Source: Salinimicrobium gaetbulicola (lineage in GTDB: Bacteria > Bacteroidota > Bacteroidia > Flavobacteriales > Flavobacteriaceae). From it: a stretch of 64,000 bases of DNA. The stretch lies in the NCBI RefSeq assembly GCF_042676025.1, contig NZ_JBHTJP010000032.1, positions 434,001 through 498,000 on the forward strand. The letters run 5' to 3'. The stretch's first letter is position 1; the number at the start of each line of letters is the position of its first letter. The position numbers and the translations under genes were made by a program. Below the pieces are notes generated by a model that was given only the letters and a program-made list of their open reading frames with translations, was not told the DNA's origin and ran no database searches. Below are positions 25,198-34,045 of this stretch, one piece after another.

Positions 25198-25698
25198 ATG
25201 TCACAAATAACGTTTAAAGGAAAACCTGTTACCACTTATGGGCACCTCCCTGAAAAAGGAGAAAAGGCTCCACATTTTGAGTTATTGAAATCTGATCTAA
25301 CTATTGCAACGCTCCAGGATTTCAAAGGCCACCGGGTGGTTATGAATATTTTTCCAAGTATTGATACTGACTTTTGCTCCACTTCTGTACGTAACTTCAG
25401 TAAAAAAGTAGCTGAAATGGATAATGTTATACTCCTTAACATTTCTCGTGACCTACCATTCGCACAGCAACGATTTGTGGAAGAAGAAAATATTGGAAAT
25501 GTGGTTAATTTATCAGATTTTCGTGAGCGAAATTTCGGAAAGGATTACGGGTTGGAAATGATCGACGGACCCTGGGAAGGACTTTTATCGCGTGTAGTGA
25601 TCGTTCTTGATGAGAACGGGAAGATCCTATACACCCAACAGGTCAAAGAAATCAATCAGGAACCCAATTACCTGGAAGCTCTAAAAACACTATTATAA
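25198..25698 (+). CDS. tpx: thiol peroxidase Tpx, single-cysteine variant
   Basis: A 166-residue atypical peroxiredoxin. The segments NIFPSIDTDFC with peroxidatic Cys60, and SRDLPFAQQRF, match Tpx throughout its length. The resolving cysteine found in E. coli Tpx (RFCGAEG) is replaced by valine: here the segment reads RFVEEENIG, Val94. Cys60 is the only cysteine in the protein, so it must work by a 1-Cys mechanism with an outside thiol, perhaps the thioredoxin encoded just upstream or bacillithiol (bshB1 is in this window). The diacylglycerol kinase gene begins directly at the next base. Confidence 0.93.
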   Translation: MSQITFKGKPVTTYGHLPEKGEKAPHFELLKSDLTIATLQDFKGHRVVMNIFPSIDTDFCSTSVRNFSKKVAEMDNVILLNISRDLPFAQQRFVEEENIGNVVNLSDFRERNFGKDYGLEMIDGPWEGLLSRVVIVLDENGKILYTQQVKEINQEPNYLEALKTLL

Positions 25699-26067
25699 AT
25701 GTATGATTTTATCACCGGCCGTATTCGAGGAGGTGGTTATGCTATAAAAGGTGCCTGGCTCTTGATCAAACATGAGCACAGCATTCAACTACAGTTAATT
25801 CTAGCAATTCTCGTTACCGTAGCCGGTTTTTACTTTGATATTACAGCCACAGAATGGATGTTCCAGTTGCTATCCATAGGCCTTGTAATGTGCTGTGAAG
25901 GCCTGAATACTGCGGCGGAAAAAATTGCCGATTTCATTCACCCTGATTATCATACAAAAATTGGTCAAATCAAAGATGTTGCTGCAGGTGCTGTATTTTT
26001 TGCGGCTGTGATCGCAGTGATCATTGGCGTCATTATTTACTTTCCTTACATCTTTTATACTGTCTAA
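25699..26067 (+). CDS. dgkA: diacylglycerol kinase family protein (DgkA/UdpK)
   Basis: A 122-residue small membrane kinase with three hydrophobic helices. The signature CCEGLNTAAEKIADF (about residues 65-79, the ExxNTAIE-type motif with catalytic glutamate) and a following conserved aspartate, KDVAAGAV, define the family. It phosphorylates diacylglycerol or undecaprenol at the inner membrane; the short form in non-proteobacteria is often undecaprenol kinase. The ATG follows the tpx stop without a gap, so the two are co-translated. Confidence 0.9.
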   Translation: MYDFITGRIRGGGYAIKGAWLLIKHEHSIQLQLILAILVTVAGFYFDITATEWMFQLLSIGLVMCCEGLNTAAEKIADFIHPDYHTKIGQIKDVAAGAVFFAAVIAVIIGVIIYFPYIFYTV

Positions 26068-26202
26068 AATTTAAAAGACAAGTACTACAATATTCACTAT
26101 TCTTAACAGTTCTTAAAAGGCCGCTTTAACATCTTATTGTTTTAGTTAACCAAGTTTACAAATAGATTTTAGGTTTTCTTTATATTAGATGGTCCTAATT
26201 TG

Positions 26203-26210
26203 TATTTTTG
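26203..26210 (+). promoter_or_regulatory. -7 promoter box of the ftsK-lolA-lpt unit
   Basis: TATTTTTG, a perfect TAnnTTTG match, 21 bases before the ftsK ATG. Confidence 0.5.
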
Positions 26211-26231
26211 CTCCAAACACGTCGTTGTAAT

Positions 26232-28613
26232 ATGCCAAAAAAGAAAGCTAGTCAAAAACCAAAACAGTCCCGCTTCACTAAGCCTTCCTTTACACTATCC
26301 CCCAAAAACAAGATTATTCTGGGTAGTTTTTTGGTTCTTTTTGGTCTGGCATTACTTATAGCGTTTATATCATTTCTTTTTAACTGGCAGGCAGATCAAA
26401 GTGTCCTTGGACAATTAGGAGATCGTGAGGTAAAAACTCAAAATCTGCTGAGCAAATTTGGAGCCGGCATCAGTAACTTTTTCATCTACGAAGGCTTTGG
26501 GATCGCAGCCTTCGCACTTGCCATTTTAACCATCACCTCGGGCATTTATTTCTTCTTTAACTTAAATAAACAAGCTCTGAAAAACTTTTGGTTCTGGGGA
26601 GTTCTGGTGATGATATGGCTTTCTGTTTTCTTCGGATTTTTTGCCCCTTCCAACTCGTTGCTGGGCGGAACCGTAGGATATGAAATGAACGATTATTTAC
26701 AGGATTATCTTGGGTTTACCGGGACGGTCCTACTCCTCACCTTTCTCCTCGTGGTCTATATGGTTGCCAGGCTGAAGCTCACTCCTGAAAAGATCCTGAT
26801 ATATTTCAGGAATACTAAAAAAGATATTAAAGAAGACTTTAAAAACTATTCCGATACTACAGAAAGTACTTCAGGAGAAACCGCATACACAGAGCCACTA
26901 GAGGAAGATCTGGATCATGCTTCAGCAGAGCCATCCGAAGAAATTTCAGAAGAACCTGAAGACGAATCTCAACCGCAACCGCAACCGGCACCAGAGAAGA
27001 TCGTGATCAAATCTCAGGAAAACCCTGACGATGTGGAAATGGAAGTAGAAACGGCGGTCGAAGAAGCCGTTGAAGACAAACTGAGCAAAAAACTTGTTGA
27101 AGATTACGGCGAATTTGACCCGACCTTAGAACTTAAGAACTACCAGTTCCCAACGGTAGAACTTTTAAAAGACTACAATGCCAATGGTGGCGGGATCACC
27201 ATCAATCAAGAGGAGCTCGAGGAAAATAAGAACCGCATTGTTGATACGCTTAAGAATTATAAGATCGATATCGCCCAAATCAAGGCGACAGTAGGCCCAA
27301 CCGTTACTTTATATGAAATAATTCCAGAGGCCGGAATTCGTATTTCAAAGATCAAAAGCCTGGAAGATGATATCGCACTTTCACTTTCTGCACTTGGAAT
27401 TCGAATTATCGCTCCTATTCCCGGCAAGGGAACAATTGGTATCGAGGTGCCTAACAAGAACGCGACCATGGTTTCCATGCGCAGTGTGATCGCATCACCT
27501 AAATTCCAGCATGCCGAGATGGAATTGCCTATGGCACTTGGAAAGACCATTTCAAATGAGACTTTCGTGGTAGACCTTGCAAAAATGCCCCACTTGCTTA
27601 TGGCAGGTGCTACAGGTCAGGGAAAATCAGTTGGATTGAACGCCATTTTAACTTCACTGCTCTACAGCAAGCATCCCGCAGAAGTGAAGTTCATTTTAGT
27701 GGATCCTAAGAAAGTGGAATTAACGCTTTTCAACAAGATAGAACGTCATTACCTGGCGAAACTTCCAGATACTGAAGAAGCCATTATTACCGATAATACG
27801 AAAGTGATCAATACCCTTAATTCACTTTGTATTGAAATGGACGACCGCTATGAGCTTCTGAAAGATGCTATGGTAAGGAACATTAAGGAATACAACACCA
27901 AGTTCAAGGCCCGTAAATTAAATCCTGAGAACGGTCACCGCTTTCTGCCATATATTGTATTGGTTGTTGATGAGTTTGCCGATCTTATCATGACAGCAGG
28001 GAAAGAAGTGGAAGCGCCTATCGCAAGACTTGCCCAGTTGGCAAGGGCCATTGGAATCCACCTTATCATTGCTACTCAAAGACCATCGGTTAACGTTATT
28101 ACCGGTATCATCAAAGCCAACTTTCCGGCACGTATAGCCTTCAGGGTAACTTCTAAAATTGACTCAAGAACCATTTTAGACAGCCAGGGAGCCGATCAAT
28201 TAATTGGGAAAGGAGATATGCTTTTCACCCAGGGTAACACCTTATTACGTCTACAATGTGCATTTGTAGACACTCCGGAAGTGGAAAAGATAACCGAATA
28301 CATTGGATCTCAAAAAGCCTATGCAGACGCATACCAGCTTCCTGAGTATAGCGGAGAGGAAAGTGGCACAGGTCTTGATATTGATGTAAGCGAACGAGAT
28401 AAACTCTTTCGCGAAGCCGCTGAAGTCATAGTATTAGCCCAACAAGGTTCGGCCTCATTACTTCAGAGAAAATTGAAATTAGGATATAATCGCGCAGGGA
28501 GAATCATCGATCAGCTGGAAGCTGCCGGAATCGTAGGACCATTTGAAGGCAGTAAGGCCAGACAAGTTATGGTACAGGATTTGGAAAGCCTCAACCGGTT
28601 GCTAGATGAGTAA
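26232..28613 (+). CDS. ftsK: DNA translocase FtsK
   Basis: A 793-residue septal DNA pump. Four N-terminal membrane segments (about 25-190) anchor it at the division site; an acidic linker rich in Glu and Pro (about 210-290) leads to the RecA-like motor with Walker A GATGQGKS (about 459-466) and Walker B VLVVDEFADL. The C-terminal gamma winged helix (LLQRKLKLGYNRAGRIID) should read KOPS-type sequences and activate XerCD at dif. A TTG at 26208 is open upstream but overlaps the promoter. Followed after 18 bases by lolA. Confidence 0.95.
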   Translation: MPKKKASQKPKQSRFTKPSFTLSPKNKIILGSFLVLFGLALLIAFISFLFNWQADQSVLGQLGDREVKTQNLLSKFGAGISNFFIYEGFGIAAFALAILTITSGIYFFFNLNKQALKNFWFWGVLVMIWLSVFFGFFAPSNSLLGGTVGYEMNDYLQDYLGFTGTVLLLTFLLVVYMVARLKLTPEKILIYFRNTKKDIKEDFKNYSDTTESTSGETAYTEPLEEDLDHASAEPSEEISEEPEDESQPQPQPAPEKIVIKSQENPDDVEMEVETAVEEAVEDKLSKKLVEDYGEFDPTLELKNYQFPTVELLKDYNANGGGITINQEELEENKNRIVDTLKNYKIDIAQIKATVGPTVTLYEIIPEAGIRISKIKSLEDDIALSLSALGIRIIAPIPGKGTIGIEVPNKNATMVSMRSVIASPKFQHAEMELPMALGKTISNETFVVDLAKMPHLLMAGATGQGKSVGLNAILTSLLYSKHPAEVKFILVDPKKVELTLFNKIERHYLAKLPDTEEAIITDNTKVINTLNSLCIEMDDRYELLKDAMVRNIKEYNTKFKARKLNPENGHRFLPYIVLVVDEFADLIMTAGKEVEAPIARLAQLARAIGIHLIIATQRPSVNVITGIIKANFPARIAFRVTSKIDSRTILDSQGADQLIGKGDMLFTQGNTLLRLQCAFVDTPEVEKITEYIGSQKAYADAYQLPEYSGEESGTGLDIDVSERDKLFREAAEVIVLAQQGSASLLQRKLKLGYNRAGRIIDQLEAAGIVGPFEGSKARQVMVQDLESLNRLLDE

Positions 28614-28631
28614 AAAACTTAAAAAAATAAA

Positions 28632-29276
28632 ATGAAAAAGTTAGGATTATTAGTATTAGCGTTTGTGGTTACCTTTTTTGCCCATGCACAATCTCCAAAC
28701 AACACCGATGCATTATTGAATGAGGTTTCTTCTAAAGTTAAAGGATATGACAACATCGTAATTAACTTTAAATATTCTCTTGAAAATACTGCGGAAAATG
28801 TAAAGCATGAAACCCGAGGAGACGTGAGTCTTGAAGGTGAAAAGTACTTACTGAATATTATGGGTACGACCCGTATTTTTGATGGTAAGAAATTATACAC
28901 TATTATACCTGAAGATGAAGAGATCAATATCTCCTCTCACAATCCTGAGGAAGAACAGAATATCACTCCTTCAAAAATGCTGACTTTCTATAACGACGGT
29001 TATAAGTCTCAAATTGATAAAACAGTGGACCTTAAAGGAAGAAAGATACAGTATGTAAGGCTTACCCCTATTGATACGAATGCAGAGATCAAGAATATCC
29101 TGCTTGGTATCGATAAACAAACCAAGCATATATACAATCTTATTCAAACTCAGTCAAACGGAACTAAGATCACGATAACTGTGACCAGTTTCAAGACGAA
29201 TCAGCCTATTCCGGAATCATTGTTCCAGTTCAAGGAAGATAGATATAAAGATTACTACATTAACAGGCTTGACTAA
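28632..29276 (+). CDS. lolA: outer-membrane lipoprotein carrier LolA-like protein
   Basis: A 214-residue exported protein with a type I signal peptide (cleavage likely after AHAQ, about residue 20). The rest is a beta-rich LolA domain with family segments such as ARGDVSLEGEKYLLN-like strands, FDGKKLYTI and the C-terminal FKEDRYKDYY. It should shuttle lipoproteins across the periplasm. Position between ftsK and an LptF/G permease is common in Bacteroidetes (recalled). Bacteroidetes lack an obvious LolB, so the acceptor is unclear. Confidence 0.87.
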   Translation: MKKLGLLVLAFVVTFFAHAQSPNNTDALLNEVSSKVKGYDNIVINFKYSLENTAENVKHETRGDVSLEGEKYLLNIMGTTRIFDGKKLYTIIPEDEEINISSHNPEEEQNITPSKMLTFYNDGYKSQIDKTVDLKGRKIQYVRLTPIDTNAEIKNILLGIDKQTKHIYNLIQTQSNGTKITITVTSFKTNQPIPESLFQFKEDRYKDYYINRLD

Positions 29277-30725
29277 TTGAAGACCCTAGACAGGTACATA
29301 CTTACCAGTTACCTTAAAACGTTTTTTTCGGTTTTTGTAATACTCATGTTCATCTTTGTATTGCAAACCATCTGGCTATACATCGGGGAACTTGCCGGCA
29401 AGGACCTCGATTTTGTCATTATACTAAAATTCCTTTTATATTTTAGCCCTAAGCTGGTACCCCTGGTCTTACCGCTTACCATCCTGCTTACTTCAATTAT
29501 GACCTTCGGAAATTTCGCCGAAAATTATGAATTTGCAGCCATGAAATCTGCAGGGATCTCTTTACAGAGAGCCATGAGATCGCTTACGGTCTTTATCCTG
29601 TTTGTGAGTTTGACTGCATTCTTTTTCGCCAATAATGTCATCCCGGCTGCCGAATATAAATCAATCAACCTCCGGAAGAACATCGCCCAGTTAAAACCGG
29701 CCATGGTGATTTCTGAAGGGGTATTCAATGACCTGGGAGAGATCAATATTAAAGTTGACGAAAAGAGTGGTAATAATGATCAATATCTGGAAAATGTCAT
29801 CATTCATAAGAAATCCCCTCGCCGATCGGGAAATTTCACAGTGATAAAAGCTTCCGAAGGAGAATTGGTGGGAAGTACAGATTCCAATATCCTTAGCTTA
29901 ATTCTCAAGGATGGGAACTATTATGATGAAATTCAGGCCAGCTCCCCGAAAGACCGGTCTAAAAAACCATTTGCGAAAAGCTATTTTAAAGAGTATGTGA
30001 TCAACATGGATCTATCGGGGTTCAATGAAGTTGATCTCAATGAAGAACGCTACAGCAATTCGCATAATATGCTTAAGATCTCTGAATTAACTCAGACGAT
30101 AGATTCATTTTCCACAGCATACAATTCCGGAGTTGAGAGCTTATCAAACAACCTTTATCTTCGAACGGGCCTTAAAAATATACCGGAAAAGTCGAAACCT
30201 GCTGACTCTGTTCCTGACATTGAAAAAGGCATCCTTCCTCTTTACGAACCATATAAGGCTTCACAAATAATTAACCTGGCCCTGGGCAACATAAATGGTG
30301 CACTGACTACGGTTGAGGCCAAAGCGAGTGAACTCACAATGGCTTCCAAACGTCTTAACAAATTCGAGATCGCCTTGCATGAAAAATATGTTTTAGGTTT
30401 TGCCTGTATCGTATTATTCTTTGTAGGTGCGCCTTTGGGAGCGATCATTAGGAAAGGTGGAATGGGATTACCAATGGTTATAGCCATACTCCTTTTCCTC
30501 ACCTATCACTTTATAGGAATATTTGCCAAGAACAGCGCCGAAGAAGGAACTATAAGTCCGTTTTTAGCCACCTGGCTATCTACTTTGATCATGTTACCAC
30601 TAGGGATCATTCTTACTTACAGAGCTACAACAGACCAGGGATTATTCGGCTTCAGCGCCCTTTTTGAACCTATTAAAAAATTGCTGAAAAAAGCACATAT
30701 CATGGGCCGAAACGAAAAGGTTTAA
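29277..30725 (+). CDS. LptF/LptG family lipopolysaccharide export permease
   Basis: A 482-residue YjgP/YjgQ family permease. Three membrane segments lie in the first 120 residues and three in the last 110, framing a periplasmic domain. With an LptB ATPase it should extract lipopolysaccharide from the inner membrane. Compared with about 360 residues in E. coli LptF/G, the middle is longer by roughly 110 residues, including a helical stretch near 330-360. It starts at TTG immediately after the lolA stop, since no ATG precedes the first membrane helix. A second paralogue is not in the window. Confidence 0.9.
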   Translation: MKTLDRYILTSYLKTFFSVFVILMFIFVLQTIWLYIGELAGKDLDFVIILKFLLYFSPKLVPLVLPLTILLTSIMTFGNFAENYEFAAMKSAGISLQRAMRSLTVFILFVSLTAFFFANNVIPAAEYKSINLRKNIAQLKPAMVISEGVFNDLGEINIKVDEKSGNNDQYLENVIIHKKSPRRSGNFTVIKASEGELVGSTDSNILSLILKDGNYYDEIQASSPKDRSKKPFAKSYFKEYVINMDLSGFNEVDLNEERYSNSHNMLKISELTQTIDSFSTAYNSGVESLSNNLYLRTGLKNIPEKSKPADSVPDIEKGILPLYEPYKASQIINLALGNINGALTTVEAKASELTMASKRLNKFEIALHEKYVLGFACIVLFFVGAPLGAIIRKGGMGLPMVIAILLFLTYHFIGIFAKNSAEEGTISPFLATWLSTLIMLPLGIILTYRATTDQGLFGFSALFEPIKKLLKKAHIMGRNEKV

Positions 30726-30726
30726 A

Positions 30727-30734
30727 TATCTTTG
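30727..30734 (+). promoter_or_regulatory. -7 promoter box of ribB
   Basis: TATCTTTG, a perfect TAnnTTTG match just after the stop of the permease gene, 22 bases before the ribB ATG. Confidence 0.55.
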
Positions 30735-30756
30735 CCCACACACAGAAAACACGGTT

Positions 30757-31893
30757 ATGGCTAAGGAAACTTCCTTTAAATTAGACAGTATTAAAGAAGC
30801 TATTGACGACATCAGGGCCGGAAAGGTCATTATTGTCGTCGATGATGAAGATCGCGAAAATGAAGGTGATTTTCTTGCAGCGGCCGAAAAGGTTACTCCA
30901 GAAATGATCAACTTTATGGCCACCCATGGCCGGGGATTGATCTGCGCGCCGCTTACTGAAAATAGGTGTAAGGACCTAAACCTGGAAATGATGGTTGGCA
31001 ATAACACTGACCCGATGGAAACTGCCTTTACCATTTCAGTAGACCTTAAAGGTAATGGTGTCACCACAGGAATTTCAGCAGTCGACAGGGCAAAAACAGT
31101 GAAATCACTGATTGACCCTGAAACCAAACCACAAGACCTGGGACGACCAGGACACATATTTCCGTTAAAGGCAAAAGCAGGAGGTGTACTTAGAAGAACC
31201 GGTCATACCGAAGCTGCAATTGATTTTGCTCGATTAGCAGGATTTCAACCGGCCGGCGTGATCGTTGAGATAATGAACGAAGACGGTACTATGGCACGCC
31301 TACCACAATTGGTAGAAGTAGCTAAACGTTTTGATCTTAAACTCGTTTCTATCGAAGATCTTGTTGCATACAGAATGCAGCATGACTCCCTTATTCATAA
31401 AAAAGAGGACTTTGATATCCAGACCCGTTTTGGAACATTTAGATTAAGGGCATATGAGCAAACTACCAATAAGCAAATACATATAGCTCTTACAAAAGGT
31501 TCCTGGAAATCTGATGAGCCCGTTTTGGTAAGGGTGAATTCTACCCTTGTCAATAATGACATTTTGGGAACCCTCACCAATAATGCAGAAAAGAAACTGG
31601 ATTATATGTTCAAGGCCGTTAATGAAGAAGGCAGAGGAGCCATTGTTTTCATTAACCAGGAAAGCCAAAGCCTAAACCTGCTAAACAGGTTGAAAGAACT
31701 AAAGGAAATTCAGAAAAAAGGAGAAATGAAAGCCCCTCCCATTGTCATGGATACTAAAGATTTTGGTATCGGGGCACAGATCCTTCACGACCTTGAGATC
31801 CATAAATTAAGATTGCTGTCTAATTCCCAACAAACCAAACGTGTGGGAATGATAGGTTACGGACTGGAAATAACCGAATACGTGAGATATTAG
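30757..31893 (+). CDS. ribB: 3,4-dihydroxy-2-butanone-4-phosphate synthase with degenerate GTP cyclohydrolase II domain
   Basis: A 378-residue RibBA-shaped protein for riboflavin synthesis. The N-terminal DHBP synthase domain (1-205) keeps its signature DDEDRENEGDF at 29-39 and the HTEA motif at 150-153, so it should convert ribulose 5-phosphate. The C-terminal domain (about 218-378) aligns with GTP cyclohydrolase II, but the three zinc cysteines of that family are replaced (equivalents Leu264, Asn275, Ala277), and the QEGR motif reads QESQ. It is probably inactive as a cyclohydrolase. A separate RibA must exist elsewhere. The stop shares four bases (TTAG) with the convergent nitroreductase stop. 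Confidence 0.93.
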   Translation: MAKETSFKLDSIKEAIDDIRAGKVIIVVDDEDRENEGDFLAAAEKVTPEMINFMATHGRGLICAPLTENRCKDLNLEMMVGNNTDPMETAFTISVDLKGNGVTTGISAVDRAKTVKSLIDPETKPQDLGRPGHIFPLKAKAGGVLRRTGHTEAAIDFARLAGFQPAGVIVEIMNEDGTMARLPQLVEVAKRFDLKLVSIEDLVAYRMQHDSLIHKKEDFDIQTRFGTFRLRAYEQTTNKQIHIALTKGSWKSDEPVLVRVNSTLVNNDILGTLTNNAEKKLDYMFKAVNEEGRGAIVFINQESQSLNLLNRLKELKEIQKKGEMKAPPIVMDTKDFGIGAQILHDLEIHKLRLLSNSQQTKRVGMIGYGLEITEYVRY

Positions 31894-32519
31894 ATCTCAA
31901 TAACGGTTTCTTCGAGCGGTCTTCTCACCTTTTTCAGGTCGGCAAAAAAGTCATCTTCGGCTCTGTATCCCACTGGCAATGCCAGCACCGACTGCAGGTT
32001 GAATTTGTCTAATCCAAGGATTTCGTCATATTTTTCAGGTTCAAATCCTTCCATAGGACAGGAGTCAATCTCTTCCACCGCACAAACCGTCAGTAATGTT
32101 CCAAGAACCAGATATGCCTGGTGCGTGGCCCAGGTCCTGATCTCTTCTATGGGTTTTTTCTGAAAATCTCCGATAAGATAATCACGAAAAGGATTTAAAA
32201 TATCGTCCGGAGTATTGCGTATATCCTTTACATACTTAAAGTATTTTTCTATAAAGGATTTTCCAATTTCTTTTTCTATTCCAATTACAAGGACATGGGA
32301 AGCCGTTCCTACTTGCTTCTGATTGTAAGAAGCCTCCATTAACTTTTGTTGTAATTCTTTATTTTGAACCAAAAGCAATTTTAAAGGTTGTAGGCCATAT
32401 GAAGTAGCGGTGAGATTGAATGCCCTTTTCAGAACTTCGATCTTTTCTGCAGTTAACAATTTCTCTGAATCGAATTTTTTAGTGGCATAACGCCATCTTA
32501 AAGCTTTTACACTCTCCAT
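31890..32519 (-). CDS. nitroreductase family NAD(P)H-dependent oxidoreductase
   Basis: A 209-residue FMN enzyme of the nitroreductase family (NfsB-like). The start RWRYATKKFD supplies the FMN phosphate-binding arginines, and segments TATSYGLQPLKLLLVQ and CPMEGFEPEKYDEILGL with the C-terminal LPVGYRAEDD are family signatures. It reduces quinones, nitro compounds or flavin with NAD(P)H in the cytosol. The preferred start is ATG 32519, two codons inside the longest frame. It overlaps the ribB stop in convergent orientation. Confidence 0.9.
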   Translation of the reverse strand: MESVKALRWRYATKKFDSEKLLTAEKIEVLKRAFNLTATSYGLQPLKLLLVQNKELQQKLMEASYNQKQVGTASHVLVIGIEKEIGKSFIEKYFKYVKDIRNTPDDILNPFRDYLIGDFQKKPIEEIRTWATHQAYLVLGTLLTVCAVEEIDSCPMEGFEPEKYDEILGLDKFNLQSVLALPVGYRAEDDFFADLKKVRRPLEETVIEI

Positions 32520-32581
32520 CAACAATAATTTTCACAAAGATAAGGATTCCTGAACTTTGAACTTATGAACCGAGTATCCAT

Positions 32582-32605
32582 AAAAAAAGGCCCCTAAAGG
32601 CCTTT
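32582..32605 (-). terminator. terminator overlapping the end of the 48-residue peptide gene
   Basis: AAAGGCC-loop-GGCCTTT, a 7-bp stem followed on the minus strand by seven T residues. The stop codon of the small gene lies in the loop. Confidence 0.75.
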
Positions 32606-32740
32606 GTTAAACTTTTTGTCCCTGAAGGGATCTTTTTTATTCTTTTTATAATAATTAGAATAGACTCTCCTCATTAGAAATCCGGTGATCAGGATAACTA
32701 TTAAGATTTCTAAACCCATTAATAAATAGACTACATCCAT
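32594..32740 (-). CDS. small single-pass membrane protein (48 residues)
   Basis: ATG to TAG encodes 48 residues: a hydrophobic helix (about residues 4-23, MDVVYLLMGLEILIVILITG) followed by a strongly basic tail (RRVYSNYYKKNKKDPF). The orientation rule places the tail in the cytoplasm. The stop codon falls inside a rho-independent terminator on the same strand, which strongly supports a real transcript of its own. It lies between the nitroreductase gene and the AraC regulator gene. No family recognised. Confidence 0.65.
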   Translation of the reverse strand: MDVVYLLMGLEILIVILITGFLMRRVYSNYYKKNKKDPFRDKKFNKGL

Positions 32741-33014
32741 TTCTAAAAAATTGAAAATCAGAATGATTCGGATTAGAAATCAGAAAGATTTTATTATTAA
32801 ATACAAATGTAGAGCGAAGTAATGCAGTCGGTTAATGTTATCCCCACAACTATTGTTGTTTATAACATTATTTTAAATAAGTATTTGCCCTAATTAAGGT
32901 AAATTTAAATAATAGCTATTTCTAAGAAGATTAAGAAAAACATTAGAGAACTTATAAACCCTACCAAAAGCAAAACTTACAGTTTGCTCTTTCCGGTAAA
33001 AAAGCCGTCACCCG

Positions 33015-34034
33015 ATGGAAATTTATGTAAAGGCCTTGCCTGTAGAAGAGATTTTAATAGATCTGTCTGAAAAATTAGACCTACCAATCGAAAGGGATGC
33101 AGGAGAACTTTGTTTAAACCTACCCAGAGAGATTGGTTACGGTTTCATCCGCGGTTCAAGTTTTCCTTCGGGGTTGGGAATCATTGAATATTACTGCACC
33201 TTTTTTAAAGATCTGAGAATTCATTTTTCAGCGAACAAAATCCATCCTCTAAAATTCATTTTTTGCTCTAAAGGCAAGATCAACCATGCTTTTGAAAATG
33301 AGGAGAATCCTCACACCATTGACACCTATCAAAATGCCATTGTTTCAAGCGCAGGTCACAATGGACATGTAATGTACTTTAATGCGAATGAGACCGTCCA
33401 TGTGTGTAGCCTCGAGATCATTCGGGATAAATTCAGCCTTCGGAATAATTATAATTTTGAGGGATTGGATTCCAATCTTAAAAACCTATTTGAGGAAAAT
33501 GTTGCTAAAGATGTCTTTTTTTATCAAGGAAATTACAGCATTGAACTTGCCGATATTGTTGAAGAGATCAATAAAAAATCTCAAACGGGATTTCTAAGAT
33601 CGATCTTTCTGGAAGCTAAAGTCTATGAAATGCTTACCAAACAGATCATCCAATACCAGACAGACCAAAACTCCGAATCTCTACCCTTCCTTACCAGGCA
33701 GTCTGATGTTGAAAAAGTGAAGCAGGCCGTTAAGATCATCAAAAAAGAAATGAACCGTAATTTTTCTGTCAATTACCTTGCGAAGGAAGTTGGTACCAAT
33801 GTAAATAAGCTTCAGGAAGCTTTTAAACATATGTTTGGCCTAACAGTCAATAAATATATGCAACAGGTCAAACTGGAAGCCGCCAAAGAGCTCCTAATGA
33901 CGACAGATCATAATATTTCTCAAATAGTAAGTATGATAGGGCTTAGTAACCGAAGTTATTTTTCAAAGGTCTTCAAAGAAAAATACGGAGTAAGTCCTAA
34001 ATACTTCCTTAGAAACCATAATGACGGTGAATAA
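33015..34034 (+). CDS. AraC family transcriptional regulator
   Basis: A 339-residue regulator with the AraC double HTH in the last 100 residues: NFSVNYLAKEVGTNVNKLQEAFK as first helix-turn-helix region and ISQIVSMIGLSNRSYFSKVFKEKYGVSPKYF as the second, here quoted in part. The N-terminal 230 residues resemble the cupin-like sensor of PchR/siderophore-type regulators only loosely, so the ligand is unknown. It is monocistronic; no target operon is obvious next to it. It runs convergently into the GAF kinase gene. Confidence 0.9.
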   Translation: MEIYVKALPVEEILIDLSEKLDLPIERDAGELCLNLPREIGYGFIRGSSFPSGLGIIEYYCTFFKDLRIHFSANKIHPLKFIFCSKGKINHAFENEENPHTIDTYQNAIVSSAGHNGHVMYFNANETVHVCSLEIIRDKFSLRNNYNFEGLDSNLKNLFEENVAKDVFFYQGNYSIELADIVEEINKKSQTGFLRSIFLEAKVYEMLTKQIIQYQTDQNSESLPFLTRQSDVEKVKQAVKIIKKEMNRNFSVNYLAKEVGTNVNKLQEAFKHMFGLTVNKYMQQVKLEAAKELLMTTDHNISQIVSMIGLSNRSYFSKVFKEKYGVSPKYFLRNHNDGE

Positions 34035-34045
34035 GAACCGCCTAA

